From assembly GCF_003350475.1 (NCBI RefSeq), contig NZ_QQAV01000001.1, positions 62,001 to 126,000 of the forward strand: DNA of 64,000 nucleotides, in the 5' to 3' direction. The notes beneath the pieces were generated by a model. The model was given only the letters and a program-made list of their open reading frames with translations, was not told the DNA's origin and did not search any database. The translations under genes and the position numbers were made by a program. Every line of letters begins with the position of its first letter. The stretch's first letter is position 1. Shown in pieces: positions 1-10,519 of this stretch. The DNA comes from Pseudacidovorax intermedius. Lineage in GTDB: Bacteria; Pseudomonadota; Gammaproteobacteria; Burkholderiales; Burkholderiaceae_C.

Positions 1-467
1 TGCCCCTGGCCGCCAGCGTCTACACCATGGTCGACGAATGGAGCCGCCAGAGCGGCCGCGCGCAGCCGGCCCTGCGCCTGGTGGAAAGTCTGCCGGCGGT
101 GCGCTTCAACGAGGAGCACCTGCGGCGCATCCTGGTCAACCTTCTGGACAACGCCGCCCGCTATGCAGGGCCGGGCGAGGAATCCATCCGCGTCCACACC
201 TTCGCCGCGGGCGACGGCCGGCCCACCCTGGCCGTCTGGAGCGATGGCGCGCCTCTGGAGCAGGGCGTGGAACGCCACCTGTTCGAGCCCTTCTTCTCCT
301 CCGAGAGCCGATCCAGCGGGCTGGGCCTGTTCATCTGCCGCGAGCTGTGCGAGCGCCATGGGGCCACCATCCGCTACGAACGCCTGCGTCCCGCACCCGA
401 CGTGCCTGCCGGCAATGCCTTCCTGCTGAGCTTCGCGCCAGCGCAGGCGGGCGCTTTGCCACAATAG
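1..467 (+). CDS. Sensor histidine kinase, C-terminal part (PilS-like), 5' truncated by window
   Basis: The open frame is already running at base 3 and ends at 467, so only the last ~155 residues are present. They form a HATPase_c ATP-binding domain: an N box (LVNLLDNAARYAG) and a G box (SGLGLFICRELCERHGA). The dimerisation and phospho-acceptor His region and any membrane segments lie upstream. The next gene starts 4 bp later and encodes a sigma-54-dependent response regulator, so this is the kinase of that pair. The NtrC-type partner suggests PilS of the type IV pilus system PilS-PilR. That name is inferred from the pairing, because no sensor domain is visible. Confidence 0.85.
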   Translation, partial: PLAASVYTMVDEWSRQSGRAQPALRLVESLPAVRFNEEHLRRILVNLLDNAARYAGPGEESIRVHTFAAGDGRPTLAVWSDGAPLEQGVERHLFEPFFSSESRSSGLGLFICRELCERHGATIRYERLRPAPDVPAGNAFLLSFAPAQAGALPQ

Positions 468-471
468 CTCG

Positions 472-2010
472 GTGAGCAGTTCTCCCGCATCGCCGCCGGC
501 GCAGATCCTCGTCGTGGACGACGAGCCCGACCTGCGCACCCTCTACGAGCTGACCCTGCTGCGCGAGGGCTACCTGGTCGAAGCGGCCAGCAGCGTGGAG
601 GAGGCGTGGCAGCACCTGCAGGCCAACCGCTTCGATGCCGTGATCACCGACATGCGGCTGCCCGACGGCCTCGGCCTGGAGCTGCTGCAGCGCATCGCCC
701 GCCACCAGCGCAGCGAACGCTGCGTCGTGATGACCGCCTACGGCTCGGCCGAGAACGCCGTCGAGGCGCTCAAGGCCGGCGCATTCGACTACCTGACCAA
801 GCCGGTGGACCTGAAGCAGTTCCGCAGCGTGGTGGCCTCGGCCGTGCAGGAGCGCCCGGGCGGCACACCGGCGCGTGCCGCGTCGCCATGCGAGTCCGCG
901 CCGGTCGTGCCGGCCGAAGAAGCGCCGGCCGAGGCAGGCGTTGCGCCCGCGGCCCGCGCCGCGCTGGCGCGCCTGGTGGGCGAGTCGGACGCCATGCGCG
1001 CAGTCAAGGCCCGCATCGTGCGTGTGGCACGCGGCATGGCGCCGGTGCTGATCCACGGCGAATCGGGCACGGGCAAGGAACTGGTGGCGCGCGCGCTGCA
1101 CGCCTGCAGCCAAAGGGCGGGCGGCCCCTTTGTCGCCGTCAATTGCGGGGCCATTCCCGAAACACTCCTCGAAGCCGAGTTCTTCGGCGCGCGCAAGGGC
1201 TCCTACACCGGCGCGATGCAGGACCGCGACGGCTACTTCCAGGCGGCGCGCGGCGGCACGCTCTTCCTCGACGAGATCGGCGACCTGCCGCTGGCCATGC
1301 AGTCCAAGCTGCTGCGGGCCATCCAGGAACGCTGCGTGCGCCCCATCGGCAGCACGCAGGAGGAACCGGTGGACGTGCGCATCGTCAGCGCCACGCACAA
1401 GGACCTGCAGGCCGAGGTGCTGGCGGGCCGCTTCCGACAGGATCTGTTCTACCGCCTCAACGTGATCGAAGTGCGGCTGCCGCCGCTGCGCGAGCGCCGG
1501 GAAGACCTGTCGGCCCTGTGCACCGCCCTGCTGGCGCGCATCGCCGAGGAAAGCGGCCAGCCGGTGCCGAGGATGACGATGCAGGTGCTGCTCAAGCTCG
1601 AATCGCATCCGCTGCGCGGCAACGTGCGCGAACTGGAGAACCTGCTGCACCGGGCCGTCGCCCTGAGCGAGGGCGACACGCTGCAGCTGGACGTCGAAGC
1701 CGCGGACGGCAACGGTCTGCAGGACCTGTCCATGCCGCTCTTTGCCATGCCAGCGCCGGGCACCGTGACGGCCATTCCCGTGCCGGAGGCCGCGCCCACC
1801 CGATCACCGGCAGTCGTGGGAGACCCCCCCGTGCCCGCCGACCTGCAGCAGTACCTCGACGACCAGGAACGCGGCATCGTCGAGCGCGCGCTGCGCGAGG
1901 CCAACTACAACCGCACCGCCGCCGCCGCGCGCCTGGGCCTGAGCCTGCGCCAGATCCGCTACCGCATCGCGCGCCTGGGCATCGCGGTGCCGCATGGCGA
2001 CGATGACTGA
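472..2010 (+). CDS. pilR: Sigma-54-dependent response regulator (PilR-like)
   Basis: This 512-residue NtrC-type regulator starts at GTG 472, only 4 bp after the kinase. The receiver domain (about 10-125) has acidic D16/D17, phospho-acceptor D60 and K110. A linker of about 45 residues leads to the AAA+ sigma-54 interaction domain, with Walker A GESGTGKE (196-203), the sigma-54 contact loop as GSYTGA (243-248) and Walker B LFLDEI (264-269). The C-terminus (about 470-505) is a Fis-type helix-turn-helix. When phosphorylated it should activate sigma-54 promoters, such as pilin genes if it is PilR. No pil structural genes are in view, so the pilus assignment rests on family resemblance. Confidence 0.85.
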   Translation: MSSSPASPPAQILVVDDEPDLRTLYELTLLREGYLVEAASSVEEAWQHLQANRFDAVITDMRLPDGLGLELLQRIARHQRSERCVVMTAYGSAENAVEALKAGAFDYLTKPVDLKQFRSVVASAVQERPGGTPARAASPCESAPVVPAEEAPAEAGVAPAARAALARLVGESDAMRAVKARIVRVARGMAPVLIHGESGTGKELVARALHACSQRAGGPFVAVNCGAIPETLLEAEFFGARKGSYTGAMQDRDGYFQAARGGTLFLDEIGDLPLAMQSKLLRAIQERCVRPIGSTQEEPVDVRIVSATHKDLQAEVLAGRFRQDLFYRLNVIEVRLPPLRERREDLSALCTALLARIAEESGQPVPRMTMQVLLKLESHPLRGNVRELENLLHRAVALSEGDTLQLDVEAADGNGLQDLSMPLFAMPAPGTVTAIPVPEAAPTRSPAVVGDPPVPADLQQYLDDQERGIVERALREANYNRTAAAARLGLSLRQIRYRIARLGIAVPHGDDD

Positions 2011-2584
2011 GCCCGGCGCCGCCCCCTGGGACGGTGGCTGGCTGCGGGCGGCGCGCCGGCTGGACTCTCCCAACTTCGGCCCCCGTCCGGCCGGGGCCTG
2101 CATCGATCTCCTGGTGGTGCACTCCATCAGCCTGCCGCCCGGGCGCTACGGCGGCGAGGAGGTCCAGCAGCTCTTCACCAACCAACTGGACTGGGACGCG
2201 CATCCCTACTTCGCGCAGATCCGGGGTCTGGAGGTCTCGGCGCACTTCTACATCCGTCGCGATGGCAAACTCTGGCAGTTCGTCAGCGCGGACGACCGGG
2301 CCTGGCATGCGGGCGTCTCGCAGTGGCGGGGTCGCGCCAACTGCAATGACGATTCGGTCGGCGTGGAACTGGAAGGCCTGGAAGGCGAGCGTTTCGAGGA
2401 CGCGCAGTACGAGACCCTGGCCCAGCTCGCGCGGGCGCTGTCGGCCCGCTATCCGATTGCCCACATCGCTGGCCACGAACACATCGCTCCCGGCCGCAAA
2501 TACGACCCGGGGCCGGGCTTCGACTGGGCCCGCTTGGCGCGGCAGTTGGCGGGCACCGCCATCGCCTTCCCGGCCGCTCCTTAA
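1994..2584 (+). CDS. ampD: 1,6-anhydro-N-acetylmuramyl-L-alanine amidase AmpD
   Basis: A cytoplasmic zinc amidase of the amidase_2 family. It cleaves the amide bond between 1,6-anhydroMurNAc and the stem peptide during peptidoglycan recycling. Visible features are the start of the fold (LLVVHSISLPPG), the substrate-side motif SVGVELEG, and the terminal zinc/catalytic block AGHEHIAPGRKYDPGPGFDW. The zinc ligands would be the His in VVHS, the His in GHEH and the Asp in YDPG. The frame overlaps the end of the regulator gene. ATG 1994 (196 aa) and ATG 2003 (193 aa) are both possible and neither has a clear Shine-Dalgarno. The freed tripeptide can be reattached by Mpl, encoded at 14681. Confidence 0.92.
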   Translation: MATMTEPGAAPWDGGWLRAARRLDSPNFGPRPAGACIDLLVVHSISLPPGRYGGEEVQQLFTNQLDWDAHPYFAQIRGLEVSAHFYIRRDGKLWQFVSADDRAWHAGVSQWRGRANCNDDSVGVELEGLEGERFEDAQYETLAQLARALSARYPIAHIAGHEHIAPGRKYDPGPGFDWARLARQLAGTAIAFPAAP

Positions 2585-2598
2585 ATTTTTCAATCGGA

Positions 2599-2630
2599 CC
2601 CCGGGGAGCGATGGCGCCAGCGCTCCGGGG
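2599..2630 (+). terminator. GC-rich hairpin after ampD
   Basis: CCCCGGGGAGCG and CGCTCCGGGG form an imperfect stem (a two-base bulge) around a short loop, 15 bp after the ampD stop. There is no U-tract, so this may be a weak or Rho-assisted terminator, or only an mRNA 3' end stabiliser. The rest of the 348-bp gap to nrdA holds the nrdA promoter; nothing else was recognised in about 2631-2800. Confidence 0.35.
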
Positions 2631-2804
2631 CGGGCCGGATGGCCGGACGTCGCCAAGCCCCTGTTCATGCGGGTTTGCGCGCCAAATCGCCCGCCAAGCC
2701 CCATCGTTGCGGCCTCGGCCACGAAGGCACCTACTGCTGCTTGGCTCCGGCGCGGCATCCTGGGGTTTCACCGGAAGTCAAGCTTGACCCGGCAGCCCGA
2801 CCAA

Positions 2805-2852
2805 ACACTACCGGTAGTGCATTGGCCCCCCTCGGGACACCAGATATAGTGC
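2805..2852 (+). promoter_or_regulatory. nrdA promoter with paired NrdR-type boxes
   Basis: Two 16-bp boxes are visible. Box 1 at 2805-2820 is ACACTACCGGTAGTGC, whose core 2806-2819 is a perfect palindrome. Box 2 at 2837-2852 is ACACCAGATATAGTGC. Their starts are 32 bp apart, about three helical turns, which is the usual geometry of NrdR operator pairs. A sigma-70 promoter fits between and over them: -35 TTGGCC (2822-2827), a 17-nt spacer, and -10 TATAGT (2845-2850). Box 2 covers the -10 and box 1 abuts the -35, so NrdR bound with (d)ATP should block transcription. The predicted 5' UTR is about 75 nt. Confidence 0.75.
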
Positions 2853-2932
2853 CCCTCCATCGACGCGGCGGCATCGATCCCTGCCCACCGCGCCCTGATC
2901 GACGAACACCAAGCCCCCTCAAGAGGAACCGC

Positions 2933-5872
<2,940 letters not shown>

Positions 5873-5896
5873 TCGCTGCGCGCATCGCGCACTGAT

Positions 5897-5929
5897 GCAT
5901 GCGTTCCTGCGCAAAGCAGGAACGCATGC
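5897..5929 (+). other. Perfect 14-bp hairpin between nrdA and nrdB
   Basis: GCATGCGTTCCTGC (5897-5910) pairs without mismatch with 5916-5929 across a 5-nt loop. It begins 25 bp after the nrdA stop and is not followed by a U-run, so it is unlikely to be a strong terminator. An intercistronic element that protects or processes the mRNA and adjusts the nrdA:nrdB ratio is a reasonable inference. The remaining spacer up to 6052 is fairly AT-rich and has no recognised promoter. Confidence 0.6.
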
Positions 5930-6052
5930 CGTCATGTCGGGGCATCGGACGACAGACCCGATGCCCAGGCACAACAAAATTCAGCAACGACACAGCCGAA
6001 GAACTTTTCAAGCGCATGTCGTTGCTCTGATAATTGAGCATTGGATTTTTCT

Positions 6053-7258
6053 ATGTTGACCTGGGACGACGAAGTCAAGCCCTCCAATTCGGGCGCACTG
6101 TCGAATGCATCGGACATGGCCGCAGGCCGGCCGACGGCATCCCCTTCTTCCCCCGCTTCCTTTGCACAGCCCGCGCTGGCTACGCACAGCTTCAGCGCAC
6201 CTGCTGGCGCTCAACCCGTCGCTGCCACGACTGCCGCCGCGCGCCGCGTGAATGCCGCCGACAAGCGCATCATCAACGGCCAGACCGACGTCAACCAGCT
6301 GGTGCCCTTCAAGTACAAGTGGGCCTGGGAGAAGTACCTCGCCACCTGCGCCAATCACTGGATGCCGCAGGAGGTCAACATGAACCGCGACATCGCCCTC
6401 TGGAAAGACCCGAACGGCCTGACCGAGGACGAACGCCGCATCGTCAAGCGCAACCTCGGCTTCTTCGTCACCGCCGATTCGCTGGCCGCCAACAACATCG
6501 TGCTGGGCACCTACCGGCACATCACCGCGCCCGAATGCCGCCAGTTCCTGCTGCGCCAGGCCTTCGAGGAAGCGATCCATACCCACGCCTACCAGTACAT
6601 CGTGGAGTCGCTGGGCCTGGACGAGTCCGAGATCTTCAACGCCTACAACGAAGTCCAGTCGATCCGCGACAAGGACGAGTTCCTGATCCCGTTCATCGAC
6701 GCGATCATGGATCCGAACTTCAAGACCGGCACGCCCGAGACCGACCAGACGCTGCTCAAGTCGCTGATCGTCTTCGCCTGCCTGATGGAAGGCCTCTTCT
6801 TCTACGTCGGCTTCACGCAGATCCTCGCGCTCGGACGCCAGAACAAGATGACCGGTGCCGCCGAGCAGTACCAGTACATCCTGCGCGACGAGTCGATGCA
6901 CTGCAACTTCGGTATCGACCTGATCAACCAGCTCAAGCTCGAGAATCCGCATCTATGGACGCCCGAGTTCAAGGCCGAGATCAAGGCCCTGTTCCAGAAG
7001 GCGGTCGAGCTCGAATACCGCTATGCTGAAGACACCATGCCCCGCGGCGTGCTCGGCATGAATGCCTCCATGTTCAAGGGCTACCTGCGCTACATCGCCA
7101 ACCGGCGTGCCACGCAGATCGGCCTGGAAGCGCTCTTCCCGAACGAAGAGAACCCGTTCCCCTGGATGAGCGAAATGATCGACCTGAAGAAAGAGCGCAA
7201 TTTCTTCGAAACCCGCGTGATCGAATACCAGTCGGGTGGCGCGCTCTCATGGGACTGA
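6053..7258 (+). CDS. nrdB: Ribonucleoside-diphosphate reductase, class Ia beta subunit
   Basis: A 401-residue ferritin-fold subunit that houses the diiron-tyrosyl radical. ATG 6053 (MLTWDDE) fits related proteins better than the in-frame TTG at 6041. A Pro/Ala/Ser-rich N-terminal tail of about 65 residues precedes the conserved core. Metal ligands and radical residue are in place: D142, E173, H176 and tyrosine Y180 (E-x2-H-x3-Y), then E280 and H283 in the second half (DESMH). It should therefore be a standard tyrosyl-radical enzyme, not a radical-free or Mn/Fe variant. The conserved C-terminus ends in GGALSWD, the segment that docks on NrdA. It is cotranscribed with nrdA under the NrdR-type promoter. 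Confidence 0.97.
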   Translation: MLTWDDEVKPSNSGALSNASDMAAGRPTASPSSPASFAQPALATHSFSAPAGAQPVAATTAAARRVNAADKRIINGQTDVNQLVPFKYKWAWEKYLATCANHWMPQEVNMNRDIALWKDPNGLTEDERRIVKRNLGFFVTADSLAANNIVLGTYRHITAPECRQFLLRQAFEEAIHTHAYQYIVESLGLDESEIFNAYNEVQSIRDKDEFLIPFIDAIMDPNFKTGTPETDQTLLKSLIVFACLMEGLFFYVGFTQILALGRQNKMTGAAEQYQYILRDESMHCNFGIDLINQLKLENPHLWTPEFKAEIKALFQKAVELEYRYAEDTMPRGVLGMNASMFKGYLRYIANRRATQIGLEALFPNEENPFPWMSEMIDLKKERNFFETRVIEYQSGGALSWD

Positions 7259-7297
7259 GCACGCCTCTTTCCTGAAGGACGAATGGATCTGAGACCC

Positions 7298-7342
7298 GCC
7301 CCGGACGCCAGACGCACCCCAGAGTGCGGCGTCCGGGGCTTT
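7298..7342 (+). terminator. Terminator of nrdAB
   Basis: A perfect 12-bp stem, GCCCCGGACGCC (7298-7309) with 7328-7339, is followed by TTT at 7340-7342. It lies about 40 bp after the nrdB stop and separates nrdAB from the histone-like gene. The U-tract is short. Confidence 0.7.
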
Positions 7343-7452
7343 CCCATTCGTGGTGGCGGGGTGTGCCCCGACGTCACGGATCGCTGGCCGCAGGCACACG
7401 GGCGGCCCGTGCAATTCGAAGGTTGATTTCCAACTTGATCAAGGAGAAAGAA

Positions 7453-8028
7453 ATGGCAACTGCAAAGAAGGCTCCGGCCAAGAAGGTCGCTGCAAAGAAG
7501 GCCGCTCCGGCCAAGAAGGTCGCAGCGAAGAAGGCGGCTCCGGCCAAGAAGGCTGCCGCACCGGCGAAGAAGGTTGCGGCCAAGAAGGCGGCACCGGCCA
7601 AGAAGGTCGCAGCGAAGAAGGCTGCACCCGCCAAGAAGGCGGCGCCGGCGAAGAAGGTTGCGGCCAAGAAGGCTGCACCGGCCAAGAAGGTCGCGGCGAA
7701 GAAGGCTGCGCCCGCCAAGAAGGCCGCAGCGCCGGCGAAGAAGGTCGCCGCCAAGAAGGCAGCAGCACCTGCGAAGAAGGTCGCCGCCAAGAAGGCTGCA
7801 CCGGCCAAGAAGGTCGCCGCCAAGAAGACGACGGCGGCCAAGACGGCTGCGGCCCCCAAGGCCCCCGCCAAGAAGGCCGCTGCCAAGAAGGCCGCCGCCA
7901 AAAAGCCTGCCCCTGCGAAAGCGCCTGCCCCTGCGGCTGCGCCCGCGCCTGCCGCTGCAGCCCCTGCAGCACAGACCACGCTGAGCCCGCAGGCCGCCTG
8001 GCCCTTCCCCACGGCCAGCAAGCCCTGA
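7453..8028 (+). CDS. Histone H1-like Ala/Lys/Pro-rich DNA-binding protein
   Basis: A 191-residue protein built almost entirely of degenerate AAKK, APAKK and VAAKK units from residue 4 to about 165, then an Ala/Pro-rich stretch and a short C-terminus (LSPQAAWPFPTASKP). It resembles the C-terminal tail of eukaryotic histone H1 and bacterial H1-like proteins (Bordetella BpH1, AlgP/AlgR3, HctB). These are thought to bind DNA nonspecifically through Lys clusters and help to compact the nucleoid. ATG 7453 follows a good Shine-Dalgarno (AAGGAG), and a 10-bp palindrome CTTGATCAAG (7434-7443) overlaps it. Such tracts often vary in length between strains through repeat slippage. Product type is clear; target specificity is unknown. 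Confidence 0.9.
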   Translation: MATAKKAPAKKVAAKKAAPAKKVAAKKAAPAKKAAAPAKKVAAKKAAPAKKVAAKKAAPAKKAAPAKKVAAKKAAPAKKVAAKKAAPAKKAAAPAKKVAAKKAAAPAKKVAAKKAAPAKKVAAKKTTAAKTAAAPKAPAKKAAAKKAAAKKPAPAKAPAPAAAPAPAAAAPAAQTTLSPQAAWPFPTASKP

Positions 8029-8067
8029 GGCTGAACGAAGCGCCGCGAGAGCGGCCTTCGAAGCCAG

Positions 8068-8099
8068 AACCCGGCGACCGCAAGGCGCCGGGTTTTTTT
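8068..8099 (+). terminator. Rho-independent terminator of the histone-like gene
   Basis: The stem AACCCGGCG (8068-8076) pairs with CGCCGGGTT (8086-8094), and the U-run spans 8093-8099. It lies 40 bp after the stop and 19 bp before the 3' end of the convergent kinase gene. Confidence 0.9.
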
Positions 8100-8117
8100 A
8101 TTGCGCCGTATGCACGC

Positions 8118-9020
8118 TCACAGGCCCAGGGCGGCGCGGTCGACCTGGTAGTTCTGCGGGCCGCGCTGTGCGATCTTGAGGGCGCCCAGGCGGTTGCCCA
8201 GTTCGGCGCAGCGCACCAGGTCCCAGCCCTGTTCCAGGCCATAGAGCAGGCCGCCGCGCCAGGCGTCGCCGCAGCCGGTGGGATCGACCACGGCCTCGGG
8301 CGTCACGGGCGCCACGCGCGTGGCCTCGCCGCCGACCCACACGTCGCAGCCCTCGGCGCCCAGCGTGACCACCATGCCGCGCACACGGCGCGAGATCTCG
8401 GCCGTGCTCCAGCCCGTGCGCTCGCTGAGCATGCGGCCCTCGTAGTCGTTGACCACGACCCAGTCCGCCTGATCGATGAAGTGGGCCAGGTCCTTGCCGT
8501 CGAACATCGGCAGACCCTGACCCGGATCGAACACGAAGGGAATGCCGGCAGCCTTGAACTGCGCGGCATGCTGCAGCATCGCCTCGCGGCCGTCGGGCGC
8601 AATGATGCCCAGGCGGATGTCCTCGCGTGCCTCGATGCGGTTGAGGTGGGCCTGCTGCATCGCACCCGGGTGGAAGGCCGTGATCTGGTTGTTGTCGCGG
8701 TCGGTCATGATCATGGCCTGCGCGGTGTAGCTGTCGTCCAGCTGCAGGATGAATTCGGTGCCCACACCCAGTTCCTTCAGGCGCTGCACGTAGTCGGCGC
8801 CATCGCTGCCCACGGCCGCCATGGGCAGGGCGCGGCCGCCCAGCGCATTCAGGCTGTAGGCAATGTTGCCGGCGCACCCGCCGAAGTCCCGGCGCAGGCC
8901 GGGCACCAGGAAGGACACGTTCAGGATGTGCAGCTGGTCGGGCAGGATCTGCTCGGCGAAGCGGCCCTCGAAGGTCATGATGGTGTCGAATGCGAGCGAG
9001 CCGCAGATCACGGAAGCCAT
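8118..9020 (-). CDS. PfkB-family carbohydrate/nucleoside kinase
   Basis: A 300-residue ribokinase-fold kinase. Both PfkB signatures are present: a glycine-rich N-terminal one (FGGCAGNIAYSLNALGG) and the C-terminal anion-hole and base motif DPTGCGDAWRGG, whose Asp in GCGD is the catalytic base. The start MASVICGSLAFDT at 9020 is chosen over the longer open frame, which only runs into the upstream gene. Relatives are usually annotated as carbohydrate kinase or adenosine kinase; the substrate cannot be read from the sequence. It is the last gene of the minus-strand run from 14611, 68 bp after the DUF3426 gene. Confidence 0.88.
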   Translation of the reverse strand: MASVICGSLAFDTIMTFEGRFAEQILPDQLHILNVSFLVPGLRRDFGGCAGNIAYSLNALGGRALPMAAVGSDGADYVQRLKELGVGTEFILQLDDSYTAQAMIMTDRDNNQITAFHPGAMQQAHLNRIEAREDIRLGIIAPDGREAMLQHAAQFKAAGIPFVFDPGQGLPMFDGKDLAHFIDQADWVVVNDYEGRMLSERTGWSTAEISRRVRGMVVTLGAEGCDVWVGGEATRVAPVTPEAVVDPTGCGDAWRGGLLYGLEQGWDLVRCAELGNRLGALKIAQRGPQNYQVDRAALGL

Positions 9021-9088
9021 GGCGGGATCAATCCTGCAGAAGCGGTGGGAGACAAGGCGAAGCCGCGGGCACGGTGTGACCGTCGGCC

Positions 9089-10519
9089 TCAGGGATAGAA
9101 GGCGAGCACGCTGTGGCCCACCACGGAAGGCAGTGGCCGGCCGGCCGCCGCGTGCAACTCGAGCGCCAGCGCGACTTCCTCTTCGGCACGGCCCGGCAAT
9201 ACGGCGGCACGCGCCATCTCGACCGACTGGACGACGCGCCGCAGCACCGGGCGTTCGGAGCCGTCGAGCAAGGACAGCTCGATTGCCGGCATGGCCACGG
9301 CCACCGGCGCCGCATTGCGCAGCGTGAAGACCAGCCGGTAGCGGCCCTCGGCGCCGTCGCGCATCAGCGTGGAGCCATCCACGCGGATGTCGTCGATGCG
9401 GCGTGGTGCCTCGATCGTGCAGGCGGTCGCCTGGCACACGGCCGTCAGCAACGGCAGCAAGGCTGGCCGGGACAGCGCCCACTGGTCGCGCTCATGCCGC
9501 ATCACCTGCGCGCCCAGCACGATCAGCAGGCCCGCTGCAGCCAGCGACCACAGCCAGAAGCGGCGGCGACGCGGCGCCTCACCTTCTTCTGGCGCATCCG
9601 GCGTGTCCAGGAAGCTGGGGCGCAGAGGGGTGAACGGCGGCGCCGCCAAGTCGTCCCGGGCGGCGGGCTCATCGTCCCTCGGCAGATCGGACGACGGCGG
9701 GGTCGACTCCGCCGTCGGGGACTCTTCGACCAACGGCGGGGGCGCCTGCCCAGGCGCTTCGTCGACGTCGGCGCCTGGCGAAGGGCGGTCAAGGCCCGCA
9801 TCCGGCGCGGGGATGACCGGGGCCGGCGGCGGATCCGCCTCCAGCGAGGGCTCGAGGGGGGCCGGGCGCGGCGGCACCGCAGCGCGCCCGGGCCGCAGGA
9901 AGGCGGCGAGCGCGGTGGGCTCGGCATTCACCCATGCGCGACCGCGGCGCAGGACGCGGCCGACCTGCGCCGCATCGGCCGCCGGGCGCCCGGGGATGGC
10001 CGAGAGCGCGGAGGACGCCGACGGCGCCTGGGCATCCTGCGTCGACGCCGCCCTGTCTTCGGGCTGCGCCAGATCCAGCAGGTCGGGCGCGGGCATCCGG
10101 GGCTCGACACGTTCGGCCGCCGGGGGCGCAGATGTCGCACCACCTGCAGACAGATCGAGCCAGTCGACGGAGGGCCAGGGTTGGGCGGTCGGCGAAGTGT
10201 TGGCAGACAGCGAGGGCGACGCTGCGCCGGGCACATCGTCATCCACCGGCTCACTCTCTCCGTCCCGCATCGCAGAGGCCGACTCCGCGTCGCCCACCCC
10301 CGCCGCAGCCCCCGGCTCCGCGACAGGCCATGCGCCCTCGGAGGCGGGCGCCGCCAACACCACCCAACGACCGTCGGGCAACTGCTCGCGCAGGTCGGAC
10401 TGCGCATCGAACACCTCGCCGCACCGGCCACAGCGCACCCATCCGTCGGACAGCCGCAACTGGTCGCGCACCACCTTGAAGGCGGTCGTGCAGGACGGAC
10501 AGCGGGTGACGAGACTCAT
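9089..10519 (-). CDS. Zinc-ribbon and DUF3426 domain membrane protein
   Basis: A 476-residue protein in three parts. Residues 1-40 are an MJ0042-type zinc ribbon with paired cysteines C7/C10 and C30/C33. Residues about 60-320 are a long, probably disordered region rich in Pro, Ala, Asp and Glu. One membrane helix (FWLWSLAAAGLLIVLGAQVM) is followed by a C-terminal DUF3426 beta domain, which should be periplasmic. The ribbon would then sit in the cytoplasm. Its ATG overlaps the prmA stop by 4 bp (ATGA), so the two are translationally coupled. Function is unknown; it recurs beside prmA/accBC in betaproteobacteria. Confidence 0.85.
   Translation of the reverse strand: MSLVTRCPSCTTAFKVVRDQLRLSDGWVRCGRCGEVFDAQSDLREQLPDGRWVVLAAPASEGAWPVAEPGAAAGVGDAESASAMRDGESEPVDDDVPGAASPSLSANTSPTAQPWPSVDWLDLSAGGATSAPPAAERVEPRMPAPDLLDLAQPEDRAASTQDAQAPSASSALSAIPGRPAADAAQVGRVLRRGRAWVNAEPTALAAFLRPGRAAVPPRPAPLEPSLEADPPPAPVIPAPDAGLDRPSPGADVDEAPGQAPPPLVEESPTAESTPPSSDLPRDDEPAARDDLAAPPFTPLRPSFLDTPDAPEEGEAPRRRRFWLWSLAAAGLLIVLGAQVMRHERDQWALSRPALLPLLTAVCQATACTIEAPRRIDDIRVDGSTLMRDGAEGRYRLVFTLRNAAPVAVAMPAIELSLLDGSERPVLRRVVQSVEMARAAVLPGRAEEEVALALELHAAAGRPLPSVVGHSVLAFYP

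Noticed and set aside
7453-7900. Tandem repeats that could suggest a CRISPR or satellite
   Set aside because: The units are 12-15 bp, in frame and coding (AAKK/APAKK); there are no spacers of constant size.
7350-9098. Gly/Glu-rich plus-strand frame through the histone-like gene
   Set aside because: It is a +1/+2 reading of the Ala-Lys repeats followed by the antisense of the PfkB kinase; no conserved domain.
9021-9482. Extension of the PfkB kinase frame into the DUF3426 gene
   Set aside because: The kinase fold begins at MASVICGSLAFDT; upstream codons are the shadow of the neighbouring gene.
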